A stretch of 64,000 bases of DNA from Paludibacterium paludis (GCF_018802605.1 NZ_CP069161.1:2294001-2358000), one strand, 5' to 3'; positions 9,301 through 18,295 are shown, numbered from the stretch's first letter. The notes: generated by a model from the sequence alone, not told the origin. A program made the numbers and translations.

Positions 9301-10125
9301 ATGCTGCGCTTTACCCCTGTCAGTTTGCTCATCGTCCCCATTCTCGCCGCCGCCCAGGCGCCCATCGCCCAGCGGGAAAACCTGGCCGCGACGGTCTGGA
9401 TGCAGCGTTCGGCGGAAATGAGCGCGGTCACCCGCACCGTCTACCGGGCCGCGACGGCCGCGCTGCCGGCGGCGCGCAAGGCCGGAACCGGCGCCGCGCT
9501 GGAACAGGAAAACCGTCCCGACCTGCCCGGAAAACCGGCCATCGTGCTCGATATCGATGAAACCGTGCTGAACAACATGCCCTACAACGCCGCCCAGGCC
9601 GCCAACGGCGAGGCCTGGACAGCCTCGAGCTGGGAGAACTGGGTGCTGGCGCGCAAGGCCGGTGGAATCGACGGCGCCGCCGAGTTCATTCGCGCCGCGC
9701 GCGACATGAAGTTCACGGTGATTTTCATCTCCAATCGCGAATGCCGCGCCGACGGGCGCTACGACAGCGAAGGCCGCGCTCTGGACTGCCCGCAGAAGGC
9801 CGCGACCCTCGACAATCTGGAAACCGTGCTGGGCTACCGGCCGGGCGACGACGACGTGCTGCTGCGCAACGAACGGCGCGGACGCGACGACAGCAACAAA
9901 TCGGCACGCCGCCGCGAAGTCGCGGGGCGCCACCGGATCGCCATGCTGCTTGGCGACGATCTGGAGGATTTCGTGACGCGGGCGCGGTTCGACCCGGCAC
10001 GGCACGCCGAAAGATTCGGAACGGTCTGGTTCGCGCTGCCCAACCCGGTGTACGGATCATGGCGCGGCCCGTACCGCGACACAGAGGCGCTTTACCGGGC
10101 GCTGGAGCCGTGGCGGCGCCAGTAA
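9301..10125 (+). CDS. Secreted HAD-family acid phosphatase (class B/C type)
   Basis: 274 aa from the ATG at 9301, which follows a GGAG; an earlier in-frame start at 9250 would spoil the signal peptide. Residues 1-20 form a Sec signal. The HAD nucleophile motif is 'IVLDIDETVLNN' and the C-terminal metal-binding motif is 'LLGDDLEDF', with a conserved 'IFISNRECR' between them. This is the layout of HAD subfamily IIIB acid phosphatases (OlpA, e(P4)) that dephosphorylate nucleotides or phosphoesters in the periplasm or at the outer membrane. No lipobox Cys is present, so the product is probably soluble and periplasmic. Confidence 0.88.
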   Translation: MLRFTPVSLLIVPILAAAQAPIAQRENLAATVWMQRSAEMSAVTRTVYRAATAALPAARKAGTGAALEQENRPDLPGKPAIVLDIDETVLNNMPYNAAQAANGEAWTASSWENWVLARKAGGIDGAAEFIRAARDMKFTVIFISNRECRADGRYDSEGRALDCPQKAATLDNLETVLGYRPGDDDVLLRNERRGRDDSNKSARRREVAGRHRIAMLLGDDLEDFVTRARFDPARHAERFGTVWFALPNPVYGSWRGPYRDTEALYRALEPWRRQ

Positions 10126-10133
10126 ACGAGGGT

Positions 10134-10874
10134 TCACATCTTGCGGAAGCGGTGCGCGTAGCTGCGGCTGACCTCCAGACGCCGGCCATCCTTGAGCACC
10201 ACGAACAGGCGACCGTCTCGCGCCTTGTCCACGCGGTCAATCGCCCCGACACGCACCAGCGTGGAGCGGTGGATCTGCCAGAACTGTCCGGGATCGAGTT
10301 GTTCGGCCAGTTGCCGCAAAGGCATGCGCAACAGCGCCTCGCCCTGGGATGACTGCACGACCGTGTATTTGTCGTCGGCTTCGATGGACAGGACCTCGTC
10401 CACCGCGATCATGCGCAAGCTCGTGCCGACGCTGGCCTGCAACCAGCGCAAGGTTTCCCGTTTGGGCGCCATGCCGGCCAGTTCGGCGGCAAGCCGAAGC
10501 AGGGCCTCATCGCGACGCGGCATGGCGAGCGCTTCGAGGCGCCGCCGCGTCACCTCCAGCCGTTCGAACCCGACTGGCTTGAGCAGGTAATCGACCGCAT
10601 TGCGCTCGAAAGCCTGAATGGCGAACTGGTCATAGGCGGTCACGAACACCACATGGCAGCGGCCGTGCAAAGCCGCCGCCACCTCGATGCCGCCGGGACC
10701 GGGCATGCGGATGTCAAGAAACGCGACATCCGGCAGCGCCTCTTCGAAACGCGCCAGCGCCTGCGTTCCGCTGGCGGCCTCGGCGGCGATCTCGAGGGAT
10801 GGCCACACCCGGCCGAGCGCGTCTTTCAGTTGGGCCCGCATCAGCGGCTCGTCATCGGCGATCAGGGCTCTCAC
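10134..10874 (-). CDS. LytTR-family response regulator (AlgR/LytR type)
   Basis: 246 aa from a GTG at 10874 that overlaps the kinase stop (GTGA). The receiver domain begins 'ALIADDEPLMRAQL' and has the acceptor Asp in 'AFLDIRMPGPGG' and the Lys in 'LLKPVGF'. A C-terminal LytTR DNA-binding domain (about residues 140-245) contains 'IEADDKYTVV', 'QIHRSTLVRV' and 'VSRSYAHRF'. Such regulators bind pairs of short direct repeats and often control exopolysaccharide, pili or autolysis. The kinase directly upstream is its evident partner. Confidence 0.93.
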   Translation of the reverse strand: MRALIADDEPLMRAQLKDALGRVWPSLEIAAEAASGTQALARFEEALPDVAFLDIRMPGPGGIEVAAALHGRCHVVFVTAYDQFAIQAFERNAVDYLLKPVGFERLEVTRRRLEALAMPRRDEALLRLAAELAGMAPKRETLRWLQASVGTSLRMIAVDEVLSIEADDKYTVVQSSQGEALLRMPLRQLAEQLDPGQFWQIHRSTLVRVGAIDRVDKARDGRLFVVLKDGRRLEVSRSYAHRFRKM

Positions 10875-11794
10875 GCCGCCACACTCCCCACCGGCGGCTC
10901 GACCACGGCGGATTTCCGGTACGGAAGGCTGATCGTAACGCGTGTGCCGCCGGTGTCTTCCTGCATCTCGATCGTCAGCCTGGCCCGGGTCCCGTAAAGC
11001 AGCTCCAGGCGGTCGCGGATATTGGCCAGCCCCACGCCACGCCCCGCGGAAGGGCTGAACCCCACTCCGTCGTCGCGCACCGACACATCGAGCCGGTCGC
11101 GGAACAGCGCCGCGCCCAGAACGATGCAACCGCCCTCTTCCTTGGGTTCCAGGCCATGGCGGATGGCGTTTTCCACCAGGGTTTGCAGCATCATCGGCGG
11201 GAAGGCGGCATCGGCCAGCGCATCGTCCATCTCACAGCGCACGGAGAGCCGTTCCCCCATTCGCTCCTTCATGATGTCCAGATAGGCCCTGGACAGGGTC
11301 ATTTGCGAACCGAGCGTCGACTCGCGCGATTCGCGCATATGCGGCAAGGCCGAACGCAGGTAATCGATCAGATTGCGCTGCATCGACGCGGCTCGCGACG
11401 GATCCGATTCGATCAGTTGGCTGATCGAGGACAAGGTATTGAACAGGAAATGCGGCTCGATCTGCGCTTGCAGCGCCTCGATGCGCGCTTCGGCCAGACG
11501 CCGCTCCAGCGTCGCCACGTCAGCGCGGCGCCGCGAGGCGGAAGCGTCAAGCTCCGCTTCGCGTTTGCCCCCGGCGAGTATCTTGACCACCATCAGCAAG
11601 AGCGAGGCGAGCAGCACCAGTTCGGGAATATTCATGATCCCGCCGATGATCATCAACCCCAGCGTCGCCAGCAGCAGCCTGGGCCAGGATACCCGCGCCA
11701 ACCAGTCGGCCAGCTCCCAGCCCAGTTCGCGCAATGCCGCGCCGACATCCCGAAAGGCGTTCCATCCGCGTCCACCCGTATTGCCGTGAAGCAT
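10871..11794 (-). CDS. LytS/AlgZ-type sensor histidine kinase
   Basis: 307 aa from the ATG at 11794, preceded by AGGGAGA; a longer frame to 11956 lacks ribosome-binding support. Two hydrophobic segments near residues 40-80 anchor it in the inner membrane. A short coiled coil leads into the His_kinase motif 'QIEPHFLFNTLSSIS', whose His is the phosphorylation site. The ATPase has 'LVENAIRHGL' (N-box) and 'DDGVGFS' plus 'GVGLANIRDRL' (G boxes). The sensor is minimal, so the signal is probably sensed in or near the membrane. It is translationally coupled to the LytTR regulator. Confidence 0.9.
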   Translation of the reverse strand: MLHGNTGGRGWNAFRDVGAALRELGWELADWLARVSWPRLLLATLGLMIIGGIMNIPELVLLASLLLMVVKILAGGKREAELDASASRRRADVATLERRLAEARIEALQAQIEPHFLFNTLSSISQLIESDPSRAASMQRNLIDYLRSALPHMRESRESTLGSQMTLSRAYLDIMKERMGERLSVRCEMDDALADAAFPPMMLQTLVENAIRHGLEPKEEGGCIVLGAALFRDRLDVSVRDDGVGFSPSAGRGVGLANIRDRLELLYGTRARLTIEMQEDTGGTRVTISLPYRKSAVVEPPVGSVAA

Positions 11795-12103
11795 GGTGAG
11801 TCTCCCTGTATGAAGTGCTTCCAGTGTAAAGGTCTGCGCCATACTCTGCGCCGTCTTTGCGACGAAACGCGGGTTTTGGGCGGCGAACGGCGGGATAGCA
11901 CCGCCAGCGGTCATGACTGCGCCGACCGGCCATTTAAACTGCATTAGACACCACAAAATTTCAACGTATTTTCATTTGCCGCGTGTGCCGGGAAAAATAT
12001 TTCACCCATATTGGATCAGGATCAAATATTACTTGTAGGTAGATCTTTTTCTTTAGGGAAAGTCTTCTACTATTGCGCTTTTCCAATGAAAACGGGAACC
12101 GAC
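11795..12103. other. Divergent intergenic region, AT-rich
   Basis: 309 nt between the divergently transcribed LytS-like kinase and the PAS protein. About 11940-12080 is AT-rich and must carry both promoters. I could not identify a confident -35/-10 pair, FNR box or flagellar sigma-28 promoter; a GATCAGGATCAA stretch near 12015 is off-length for an FNR site. Confidence 0.5.
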
Positions 12104-12661
12104 ATGAAAGCGGAGGCCTCTGGTCGGCGGGGGAAAGAGATCCAGCTCAACCCCGACGAACTGATCGTCAGCAAAACCGATCCGACCGGTCACATCACCT
12201 ATGCCAACCGCGTGTTCATGCGCATCGCGGGCTATGCGGAACACGAGCTGCTGGGTCGGCCACACAATCTGATCCGGCATGCCGACATGCCGCGCGGGGT
12301 TTTCCGGCTGATGTGGAAAACCCTGCAGGGCGGCGGCGAGTTCTTCGGCGTTGTCAAGAACACCACCAAGCATGGCGACTACTACTGGGTCATGGCCAAT
12401 GTCACCCCGGACTTCGACAGCGCCGGACAACTGCAAGGCTATTATTCGGTGCGCCGCCGTCCGTCGCGCCAGGCGATCGACACCCTGTCCTCGCTATATG
12501 CCCGCATGCTCGAGGTGGAAGCGTCCGCGGGCAAAGCCCGGGCGCCCGATGCCTCGGCCGACTGGCTCGCCGCGCACCTCGCCGGGCAGGGGCTCGACTA
12601 CGAAACCTTCATTCTCCGCCTGCTTTCCGACACCTCCACCGCCGCGAAGACCTTACCATGA
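12104..12661 (+). CDS. Aer/CetB-like soluble PAS sensor protein
   Basis: 185 aa from the ATG at 12104 (ATG 12086 is an alternative). No membrane segment. One PAS domain (about residues 15-125) with the Aer signature: '[14 protein letters not shown]', '[13 protein letters not shown]', '[17 protein letters not shown]'. In Aer this PAS binds FAD and senses redox state. There is no transducer domain in this protein; the next gene, overlapping by 4 nt (ATGA), supplies a membrane-bound signalling module. This is the arrangement of Campylobacter CetB (PAS) and CetA (transducer). A short helical tail after the PAS may contact the partner. Confidence 0.85.
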   Translation: MKAEASGRRGKEIQLNPDELIVSKTDPTGHITYANRVFMRIAGYAEHELLGRPHNLIRHADMPRGVFRLMWKTLQGGGEFFGVVKNTTKHGDYYWVMANVTPDFDSAGQLQGYYSVRRRPSRQAIDTLSSLYARMLEVEASAGKARAPDASADWLAAHLAGQGLDYETFILRLLSDTSTAAKTLP

Positions 12662-14091
12662 CCATTTCACGCCGCCGTGCGCCTTTCTTGCGCGATCGTC
12701 TGGGCCATATGTTGGTCGCTTTCAACGTCCTGGTTCTGCTGTCCGCCTTTAGCGTCTTCCTTCTTCCCGCTTCCTGGCGCATCGGCGCCGGGATCGCCTG
12801 TTTCGCGTCGGGCCTGGCCCTGTCGGTCGCGATCTGGCTGCGCAGCCGCACCGCGTTCAACGTACTCGCGACGCTGCACGAGCAACTGGGGCACGCATGC
12901 CGGGGCGAGCTGCACCACCGGGCCACCCGTACCCGCAACCTGGGGGAAATCGGTCTTGTCGCGTGGCAACTGAATGACTTTCTGGATCTGATCGAAACGT
13001 ACTTCAAGGAAGTGAACACCTGCTTTGAACGGGTGTCCTCCGGCGACTTCCGCCGCCGCCCGCTCGATGGCGGCCTTCCTGGCGTTTTCGCCGATTCCAT
13101 GGGGAATCTGGACATCGCCATTCAGGCCATGGCCGACAACGACGGATTCGTGCGGCGCAACCGTCTCGCCTCTCAATTGGCGGCGCTGAACAACCCCAAC
13201 CTGCGCCAGAACCTCGCGGGCAATCAGGCCGACCTGGGAACGATCCGCGATGCGATGGAGGACGTGGCCGGGATCACCCGGGACAACGCCAGCGGGGCGC
13301 GGCAAAGCCTGCAAAGCGCCGAGCAGCTGTCCGGCCATCTGGACACCATCGCCGGCACGGTGGTCAGCATGCATGCCGCCGGCTCCGCACTGGCGTCGGA
13401 GTGGCAAGGCATCGAGACATCACTGACCGCGATCTCCGATATCGCCGACCAGACCAACCTGCTGGCGCTCAATGCCGCCATCGAAGCGGCGCGCGCCGGC
13501 GAACAGGGCCGCGGCTTCGCCGTTGTCGCCGACGAGGTCCGCAAGCTGGCGGAGCGCAGCAAGGGAATGGCGCAACGGGTGCGGGAAGTCCTGAACCGCC
13601 TGTCAGAGCGTATCACGGATATCGAGCGGCGTTCCGAGGAAGCCCGGGCCGTGGCCGGCGAGGTGCGCCAGTCGGTCGAGGCTTTCCGTGAACGTTTCGA
13701 AACGCTCGCCGGACAATCGGATCAAGTGCTCAGCCGGGTCGAGTCGGTGCGGGACCGTTCGCGCGCTTCGCTGCTCAAAGTGGATCACGTCATGCACAAG
13801 CAGCAGGTCTATCACGCCGTCGAAGAAGGCGATCCGGACCAGAACGTGCGACGTCTGGTGCAAGACTGGCGGGGTGCGGCCGAGCGCACGGCGCTGGACG
13901 GGCACGGCGGCAAAGAGCTGGACAAGGCCATGGCCACGGTGTCGGCGCGCATGACCGCCGCGCTGGAAGCGGCCAATGCGGCGTCGCCGGACGAAACGCG
14001 CATCATCGCCTGCATGCGGGAGCTGGAAAGCGACAGCGAACGCCTGCTCGGCTGCTTTGACAGTCTTGTCGCGGTGCAAGGCCAGTACTAA
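12658..14091 (+). CDS. Methyl-accepting chemotaxis protein (CetA-like, degenerate CZB-like C-terminus)
   Basis: 477 aa. Two transmembrane helices (about residues 16-37 and 41-61) are joined by a very short loop, so no periplasmic ligand domain exists. A HAMP-like linker follows, then the signalling tip '[20 protein letters not shown]' and '[16 protein letters not shown]'. The last ~100 residues resemble a CZB domain ('[18 protein letters not shown]') but the Cys-containing 'CRLGxWY' segment has become 'RRLVQDWR', so zinc binding is doubtful. Overlap with the PAS gene implies joint function as an energy-taxis receptor coupling to CheA/CheW. Its stop overlaps the convergent gene by 4 nt. Confidence 0.92.
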   Translation: MTISRRRAPFLRDRLGHMLVAFNVLVLLSAFSVFLLPASWRIGAGIACFASGLALSVAIWLRSRTAFNVLATLHEQLGHACRGELHHRATRTRNLGEIGLVAWQLNDFLDLIETYFKEVNTCFERVSSGDFRRRPLDGGLPGVFADSMGNLDIAIQAMADNDGFVRRNRLASQLAALNNPNLRQNLAGNQADLGTIRDAMEDVAGITRDNASGARQSLQSAEQLSGHLDTIAGTVVSMHAAGSALASEWQGIETSLTAISDIADQTNLLALNAAIEAARAGEQGRGFAVVADEVRKLAERSKGMAQRVREVLNRLSERITDIERRSEEARAVAGEVRQSVEAFRERFETLAGQSDQVLSRVESVRDRSRASLLKVDHVMHKQQVYHAVEEGDPDQNVRRLVQDWRGAAERTALDGHGGKELDKAMATVSARMTAALEAANAASPDETRIIACMRELESDSERLLGCFDSLVAVQGQY

Positions 14092-15542
14092 CGTTCGGCA
14101 AGGCTTTTGCCCACCTCCATCACCAACCGCTCCGCCTGGCGGACGATGGCGTCCCGGTAGGTCTCGAAAACCTCGTCGCTGATCCGTCCGTCGCCGCCCG
14201 GCGCGAAACGGTTCATGACCGGGGTGTGAATATGACCGGCCGGGATGGACAATTTCATCGCATCGCGCAACAAGGTATTGCGATACGCGCTTTCGTTCGA
14301 CAGGTAGTTCCCGCCACCGCCTTCCCGGGCGCACGAGCCTTTGGGCGGCGCAACCGGCTTACCCGACGGCAATCGGTTCATGGTCTCCAAACCCCGATTG
14401 AGAACAACAAAACCGGGCCGCTCACAATCCGGGAATACCGAGTAGCTCACATTCCATGTCACGTCGAACGCCCCCTCGCCGGTCGCCAGATCGCCGGGAG
14501 GCCGCCGGATACCCGCGCCGGTATTGGCGGCGAGCATCCGCGCGACAGGCAATGTCGAGGCGGTGAACTGCGGCGGGGAGTCCGCCTTCCAGGGCGCGGC
14601 GGGCAACCCGCTCCAGCGCTCGGGCGGCGTGATATCGCACCCTTGCGGCCCTGGCGGCCGCCCGGCGCCATCGGGCGCGCATGCCGTCTTGCCGTCGTTT
14701 CCGGGGAAGGTTCCGCCATGGTAGCGACCATTCCACGCTTCAAGATTGAATTGATAGCCGATTCCCTGGCTGACCGTCAGGGAGGCGTCCACACGCGAAG
14801 GTCCCTTGAGGAACCAGGGGCCGAGCGTGTCTTCCTGCACGCCGTCGGCGAACGGGGCGAAACTCACCGGCAACAGATAGGTTTCGATGCGCAGCACGGA
14901 ACCGTCCGGCAACGGCACCTCCCTGCCATCGAGCGTCAGCGCCAACGCGCCCGACGGATTGCCGGTGCGGATCGCCGTGCCGGAGGCGCCCGGCTCGCCA
15001 AGCGCGAACGGGTCGAACCCGCTGACGATCATGCGGCGAATCTTGCGGCCAGGCGGCAGCGTCACGTCGTACTGCCCTCGGGACGCGCGCTCGAACTCGC
15101 GGATCAGCGCGGTTTTTTCCGTTTCGTTAAGCCAGGGTGTCCGCCATTGCCGCAGCAGCCGCGTCATCGCCAGGCGCGTCCAGTAAAGCGGCCGGTCATC
15201 GCTGGCCGGCAGCATGCCGGCGATCACGCGTCCCTGAGCGCGATCGACAGCCGCGCGCCACAAGTCCCGGCCCGTGGCCGCCACATGCCGGTGGGCGCTG
15301 TCGAACGAATCGATGGCGGTTGAGCCATCACGACACAGCGAGTCGGCGAAGGCGGTAATGCGCCCCTCGAAACCCGCCGCCTGCACGATGCGTCTGGCGA
15401 AGGGGGTATCATTGCCCGGCAAGCGGTTGACCAGCCGCTGCTCTTCGTACACCGGAGCAATGGATGGATCGAGCGTGCAAGCGGCATGGACCGGCATGGC
15501 GATCAGGGCAAGAACAACCGAAAATGGCATAGTGCGTGACAT
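14088..15542 (-). CDS. Secreted protein with pyroglutamyl-peptidase (C15) fold, Ser in place of Cys
   Basis: 484 aa with a Sec signal (about residues 1-21). A novel N-terminal region of ~145 residues precedes a segment resembling pyrrolidone-carboxylate peptidase: '[15 protein letters not shown]', '[13 protein letters not shown]', '[12 protein letters not shown]' (Glu268 aligned with the catalytic Glu), '[10 protein letters not shown]' and 'AGHIHTPV'. The family nucleophile lies in a Y-x-C-N context; here it reads Y-L-S-N (Ser415). The catalytic His (His439) is exactly 24 residues later, as in the family. It may be a serine variant enzyme or an inactive binding protein in the periplasm or outside the cell. 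Cytosolic Pcp is only ~215 aa. Confidence 0.75.
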   Translation of the reverse strand: MSRTMPFSVVLALIAMPVHAACTLDPSIAPVYEEQRLVNRLPGNDTPFARRIVQAAGFEGRITAFADSLCRDGSTAIDSFDSAHRHVAATGRDLWRAAVDRAQGRVIAGMLPASDDRPLYWTRLAMTRLLRQWRTPWLNETEKTALIREFERASRGQYDVTLPPGRKIRRMIVSGFDPFALGEPGASGTAIRTGNPSGALALTLDGREVPLPDGSVLRIETYLLPVSFAPFADGVQEDTLGPWFLKGPSRVDASLTVSQGIGYQFNLEAWNGRYHGGTFPGNDGKTACAPDGAGRPPGPQGCDITPPERWSGLPAAPWKADSPPQFTASTLPVARMLAANTGAGIRRPPGDLATGEGAFDVTWNVSYSVFPDCERPGFVVLNRGLETMNRLPSGKPVAPPKGSCAREGGGGNYLSNESAYRNTLLRDAMKLSIPAGHIHTPVMNRFAPGGDGRISDEVFETYRDAIVRQAERLVMEVGKSLAER

Positions 15543-15650
15543 CGGCGCATCACCAGAAAAGGGAAACCCTCAATTTACACCAATGTCATTGCGCCGATGC
15601 AAGAAAACGCGTCCCGACAGCGCGCCCGACGCAAGTGATCCGCACAAATG

Positions 15651-15674
15651 AAAAAAGGGGGACTCGCCCCCTTT
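15651..15674 (-). terminator. Terminator of first PEP-CTERM gene
   Basis: Stem AAAGGGGG (15654-15661) with CCCCCTTT (15667-15674) and a 5-nt loop. On the minus strand the stem is followed by a run of six T, so it is a rho-independent terminator just past the stop at 15688. Confidence 0.75.
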
Positions 15675-15687
15675 CGCTTTCGCCGTA

Positions 15688-16173
15688 TCAGCGCCTCTTG
15701 CGCCACCTTAGCGCCAGGGCCGCCAGCCCCATCCCCATCAGCGCCACGCTCTCGGGCTCCGGCACGGCGGGAGCCGCGTCGATGCTGAAGCGGTAGGTTC
15801 CGGACCAGGTGCCGGTGGAGTACATGTCCAGTCCGAAATCATAATCGCCCTTGCCCAGCTGGACGGAGAACGTCTTTTCATAGGCATTGCCGCTCGGTGC
15901 ATCCTCGACCGTCAGCGTTTCCCAGCGTCGATCGTTCACATTCCAGAGTCCATGGGTCAAAAAGGTGAACGATGCCTGTCTGGCGGTGTCGGGTGTCAGC
16001 GCGAACCGCACGGCATAGCGACCATCCCGGTCCAGCGAAACATGCTGGTTCGGCAGCCGATAGCTCTGCCATTGGCCATTGGCGTATACCGGTGTGTCGA
16101 TCACCGCGGCGGCCGCCCTGCACGCGGAAAACGCCGCCAGGATGGCGATCATTCCATATCGTAAAAAGTTCAT
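15688..16173 (-). CDS. PEP-CTERM sorting-domain protein
   Basis: 161 aa from the ATG at 16173. A signal peptide (about residues 1-22) is followed by a beta-rich domain and a C-terminal tripartite tag: 'VPEPESVALMGMGLAAL' then an Arg/Lys-rich end. This tag is cut by an exosortase (EpsH-type) and is linked to extracellular polysaccharide. The mature domain resembles the next gene's product ('YDFGLDMYS..W.G.YRFSI'), so the two are tandem paralogues. No exosortase gene lies in this window. Confidence 0.85.
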   Translation of the reverse strand: MNFLRYGMIAILAAFSACRAAAAVIDTPVYANGQWQSYRLPNQHVSLDRDGRYAVRFALTPDTARQASFTFLTHGLWNVNDRRWETLTVEDAPSGNAYEKTFSVQLGKGDYDFGLDMYSTGTWSGTYRFSIDAAPAVPEPESVALMGMGLAALALRWRKRR

Positions 16174-16242
16174 TGCGTCACTGTGTCTTTCATTGCAACC
16201 GGGCATTATCGCACAAAAGCCGGCACGCCTCTTTACGTGAAA

Positions 16243-16773
16243 TTACGTGATCCTGCGGCGGCGCATCGTCAGCGCGGCGAGCCCCACTCCCATCAGCGCG
16301 ACGGCCCCCGGCTCGGGCACGGGCGCCGAGAACGGGGACGGCGCAATGGAGAAGCGGTACTCGCCCGCCCAGGGGGACGCCGAATAGAAGTCCAGCAGAT
16401 AAGTGTAATGTCCCTTGGTCAACCGGAGCGTCCGGGTCATCGAATACGCATTACCCGCAGCGAGGGCGGCATCGCCCGGGCTGGCTCTTGTCCGTCCGGC
16501 AGGAAGGTTTTCCGCGGTATTCCAGATAAAATGCGTGACAAAATGCAGCGGGGACTGAGAGGCGTCCACCGGAGTCAGCGCAAAGCCGATGTCGTAGGAG
16601 CCGTCTTCCGGCACCAGAAACTCGCGCTGGCCAAGCGGCACGGAGTCTCCGAACCAGGCTTGCCGCCCCATGTACTCCCCGGTCTCGATGCGGGCAGTGC
16701 GCACGGCCGCCGCCGCGGACATCGAAACCATTGCCGCCATGATGGCGACGCCCCATTGTTTTGCATTTGCCAT
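16243..16773 (-). CDS. PEP-CTERM sorting-domain protein (paralogue)
   Basis: 176 aa. Signal peptide at residues 1-23. The C-terminal tag is 'VPEPGAVALMGVGLAAL' followed by 'TMRRRR'. The body aligns with the downstream neighbour: a 'FALTPVDASQSPLHFVTHFIWN' block and 'YLLDFYSASPWAGEYRFSI' are matched there at similar spacing. These are likely exported, surface-associated proteins of unknown role. The 69-nt gap between the genes and the shared strand suggest one transcript ending at the terminator near 15651. Confidence 0.86.
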   Translation of the reverse strand: MANAKQWGVAIMAAMVSMSAAAAVRTARIETGEYMGRQAWFGDSVPLGQREFLVPEDGSYDIGFALTPVDASQSPLHFVTHFIWNTAENLPAGRTRASPGDAALAAGNAYSMTRTLRLTKGHYTYLLDFYSASPWAGEYRFSIAPSPFSAPVPEPGAVALMGVGLAALTMRRRRIT

Positions 16774-16813
16774 GTTTCAACCTTGATTTGACCAACTTCA
16801 GATACGATGAATG

Positions 16814-16839
16814 ATCCGGCGCGTCAACACGCGCCGGAT
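16814..16839. repeat. Inverted repeat upstream of the PEP-CTERM pair
   Basis: ATCCGGCGCGT and ACGCGCCGGAT, an 11-bp perfect stem with a 4-nt loop, 41 nt before the start at 16773. There is no T-run. In the leader of the PEP-CTERM transcript it could act as an attenuator, mRNA-stabilising hairpin or protein site. Confidence 0.4.
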
Positions 16840-16910
16840 AGGCGGAAGTGTCACCCGGAGAAGGTCTTTCGTCCCCTGACCTTTTGTCCCGTCCCGACTA
16901 ATGACCGCAT

Positions 16911-16933
16911 ATTTTAAATCATTAGTTTAAAAT
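16911..16933. promoter_or_regulatory. AT-rich palindrome in the divergent PEP-CTERM / pqiA promoter region
   Basis: ATTTTAAA and TTTAAAAT arms (8 bp, perfect) separated by 7 nt, within the 281-nt divergent gap. This is a plausible regulator-binding site or promoter element. No known consensus was matched. Confidence 0.3.
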
Positions 16934-17054
16934 AAATCAACGTATCGTGTTTCCTCGGCGGATATGGACCAGAACACGCCATACCGGGCAATCACCTTTA
17001 CAAAGACCGGCGGCGGGCCCCATCATGTCGGCATCGCAACAGCGGCAGGGAACG

Positions 17055-17684
17055 ATGGAACCGCACTTCACATGGGCTCGGCAAAACGTGCTGGCCTGCC
17101 ATGACTGCGACCTGTTGCTGAACCGTCCGGCCCGACCGGGCCGTTTCGCCTGTCCTCGATGCGGCGCGGTGCTTGGCGACAGCGACGGCCACGCCCCGGA
17201 AACCTCGCTGGCGCTGGTGCTGGCCGGCGTGATCGCCTTCATCATCGCCAACGCCCATCCAGTGGTCGGACTGGACGCCAACGGACTGCGTTCGTCGACC
17301 ACCCTGATCGGTTGCGCCCTGACGTTGTTCGACCAGCAAATGCCGGCCATCGGCGCGCTGGTGCTGTTCACGGCCGTGCTGGTGCCGGCCCTGGAGCTTG
17401 GCGCGCAGCTGTATCTGCTGGCGCCGCTCTGCCTGGGACTGAGACCTCCGGGCTTTGCCAGGATGATGCGGCTTGCGCGCGTGGCGCACCCATGGGGGAT
17501 GGTGGAGGTGTTTCTGCTCGGCACCCTGGTCGCCCTGGTCAAGCTGGCTCACCTTGCCCGCGTCGAGCCGGGCATCGGACTGTGGTGCTTTTTCGCGCTG
17601 ATCACCCTGCTCGCCGCCAATGCCAGCCGCTTCAATCCGGCCCTGCTCTGGGAACGTTACGCCTCATGCCGGCCGCTCACCTGA
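17055..17684 (+). CDS. pqiA: Paraquat-inducible protein A, N-terminal half
   Basis: 209 aa from the ATG at 17055, preceded by AGGGAA; an ATG at 17025 is possible. A rubredoxin-like zinc ribbon ('CHDCD' and 'CPRCG') opens the protein, followed by four membrane helices. In E. coli PqiA is one ~417-aa protein with two such modules; here each module is its own gene, with 19 nt of overlap. PqiA is an inner-membrane partner of PqiB in lipid transport across the periplasm. First gene of the pqiA-pqiA-pqiB-pqiC operon. Confidence 0.9.
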   Translation: MEPHFTWARQNVLACHDCDLLLNRPARPGRFACPRCGAVLGDSDGHAPETSLALVLAGVIAFIIANAHPVVGLDANGLRSSTTLIGCALTLFDQQMPAIGALVLFTAVLVPALELGAQLYLLAPLCLGLRPPGFARMMRLARVAHPWGMVEVFLLGTLVALVKLAHLARVEPGIGLWCFFALITLLAANASRFNPALLWERYASCRPLT

Positions 17685-18295
17685 AAAACGCCGCGGCGCG
17701 CGGGCTCTGGCTGTGCCACGGATGCGGTTTGCTGTCGCGGGTCCGCGCCGAGCCGTGCGTTTGTCCGCGTTGCGGCGCGGCGCTGCATGCCCGCAAACCC
17801 GCCGGCCTCGCCCGCGCCTGGGCCTTTCTGATCGCGGCGATGATCCTCTATCTGCCCGCCAACCTGATGCCGATCATGCTCACCGACACCCTCACCGGCT
17901 CGCAGCGCGATACCATCATGAGCGGCGTCGCCTACCTGTGGGCCACGGGGTCCTGGCCCCTCGCGCTGGTGGTGTTCGTCGCGAGCGTGCTGGTGCCTCT
18001 GCTGAAAATGCTGGCCATGCTGTTCCTGCTCGTCAGCACAGGCCGACGCTCCCGTTGGGCACCGCTGCAGCGCACCCGGCTTTACCGGATGCTCGAATCC
18101 ATCGGGCCGTGGTCGATGCTGGATATTTACGTCGTGGCGCTGCTTGTCGCCCTTGTGCAACTCAAATCGCTGGCGACGATCCATGCCGGCCCCGGCGCCA
18201 TCGCATTCGGCGCCGTTGTGGTATTGACCATGCTGTCGGCGATGAACCTTGACCCCAGACTGTTCTGGGACGAAGACGGACACTCCGATGACTGA
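17666..18295 (+). CDS. pqiA: Paraquat-inducible protein A, C-terminal half
   Basis: 209 aa. It repeats the module of the preceding gene: zinc ribbon 'CHGCGLLS' and 'CPRCGAAL', then four hydrophobic helices including 'FLIAAMILYLPANLMPIML', a strongly conserved PqiA motif. The start overlaps the upstream gene by 19 nt, and the stop overlaps the pqiB start (ATGACTGA). The two half-proteins would assemble into the equivalent of full-length PqiA in the inner membrane. Confidence 0.92.
   Translation: MPAAHLKNAAARGLWLCHGCGLLSRVRAEPCVCPRCGAALHARKPAGLARAWAFLIAAMILYLPANLMPIMLTDTLTGSQRDTIMSGVAYLWATGSWPLALVVFVASVLVPLLKMLAMLFLLVSTGRRSRWAPLQRTRLYRMLESIGPWSMLDIYVVALLVALVQLKSLATIHAGPGAIAFGAVVVLTMLSAMNLDPRLFWDEDGHSDD

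Noticed and set aside
12001-12030. FNR box (TTGAT-N4-ATCAA) before the PAS-chemoreceptor pair
   Set aside because: TTGGATCAGGATCAA is one base too long and lacks the left half-site.
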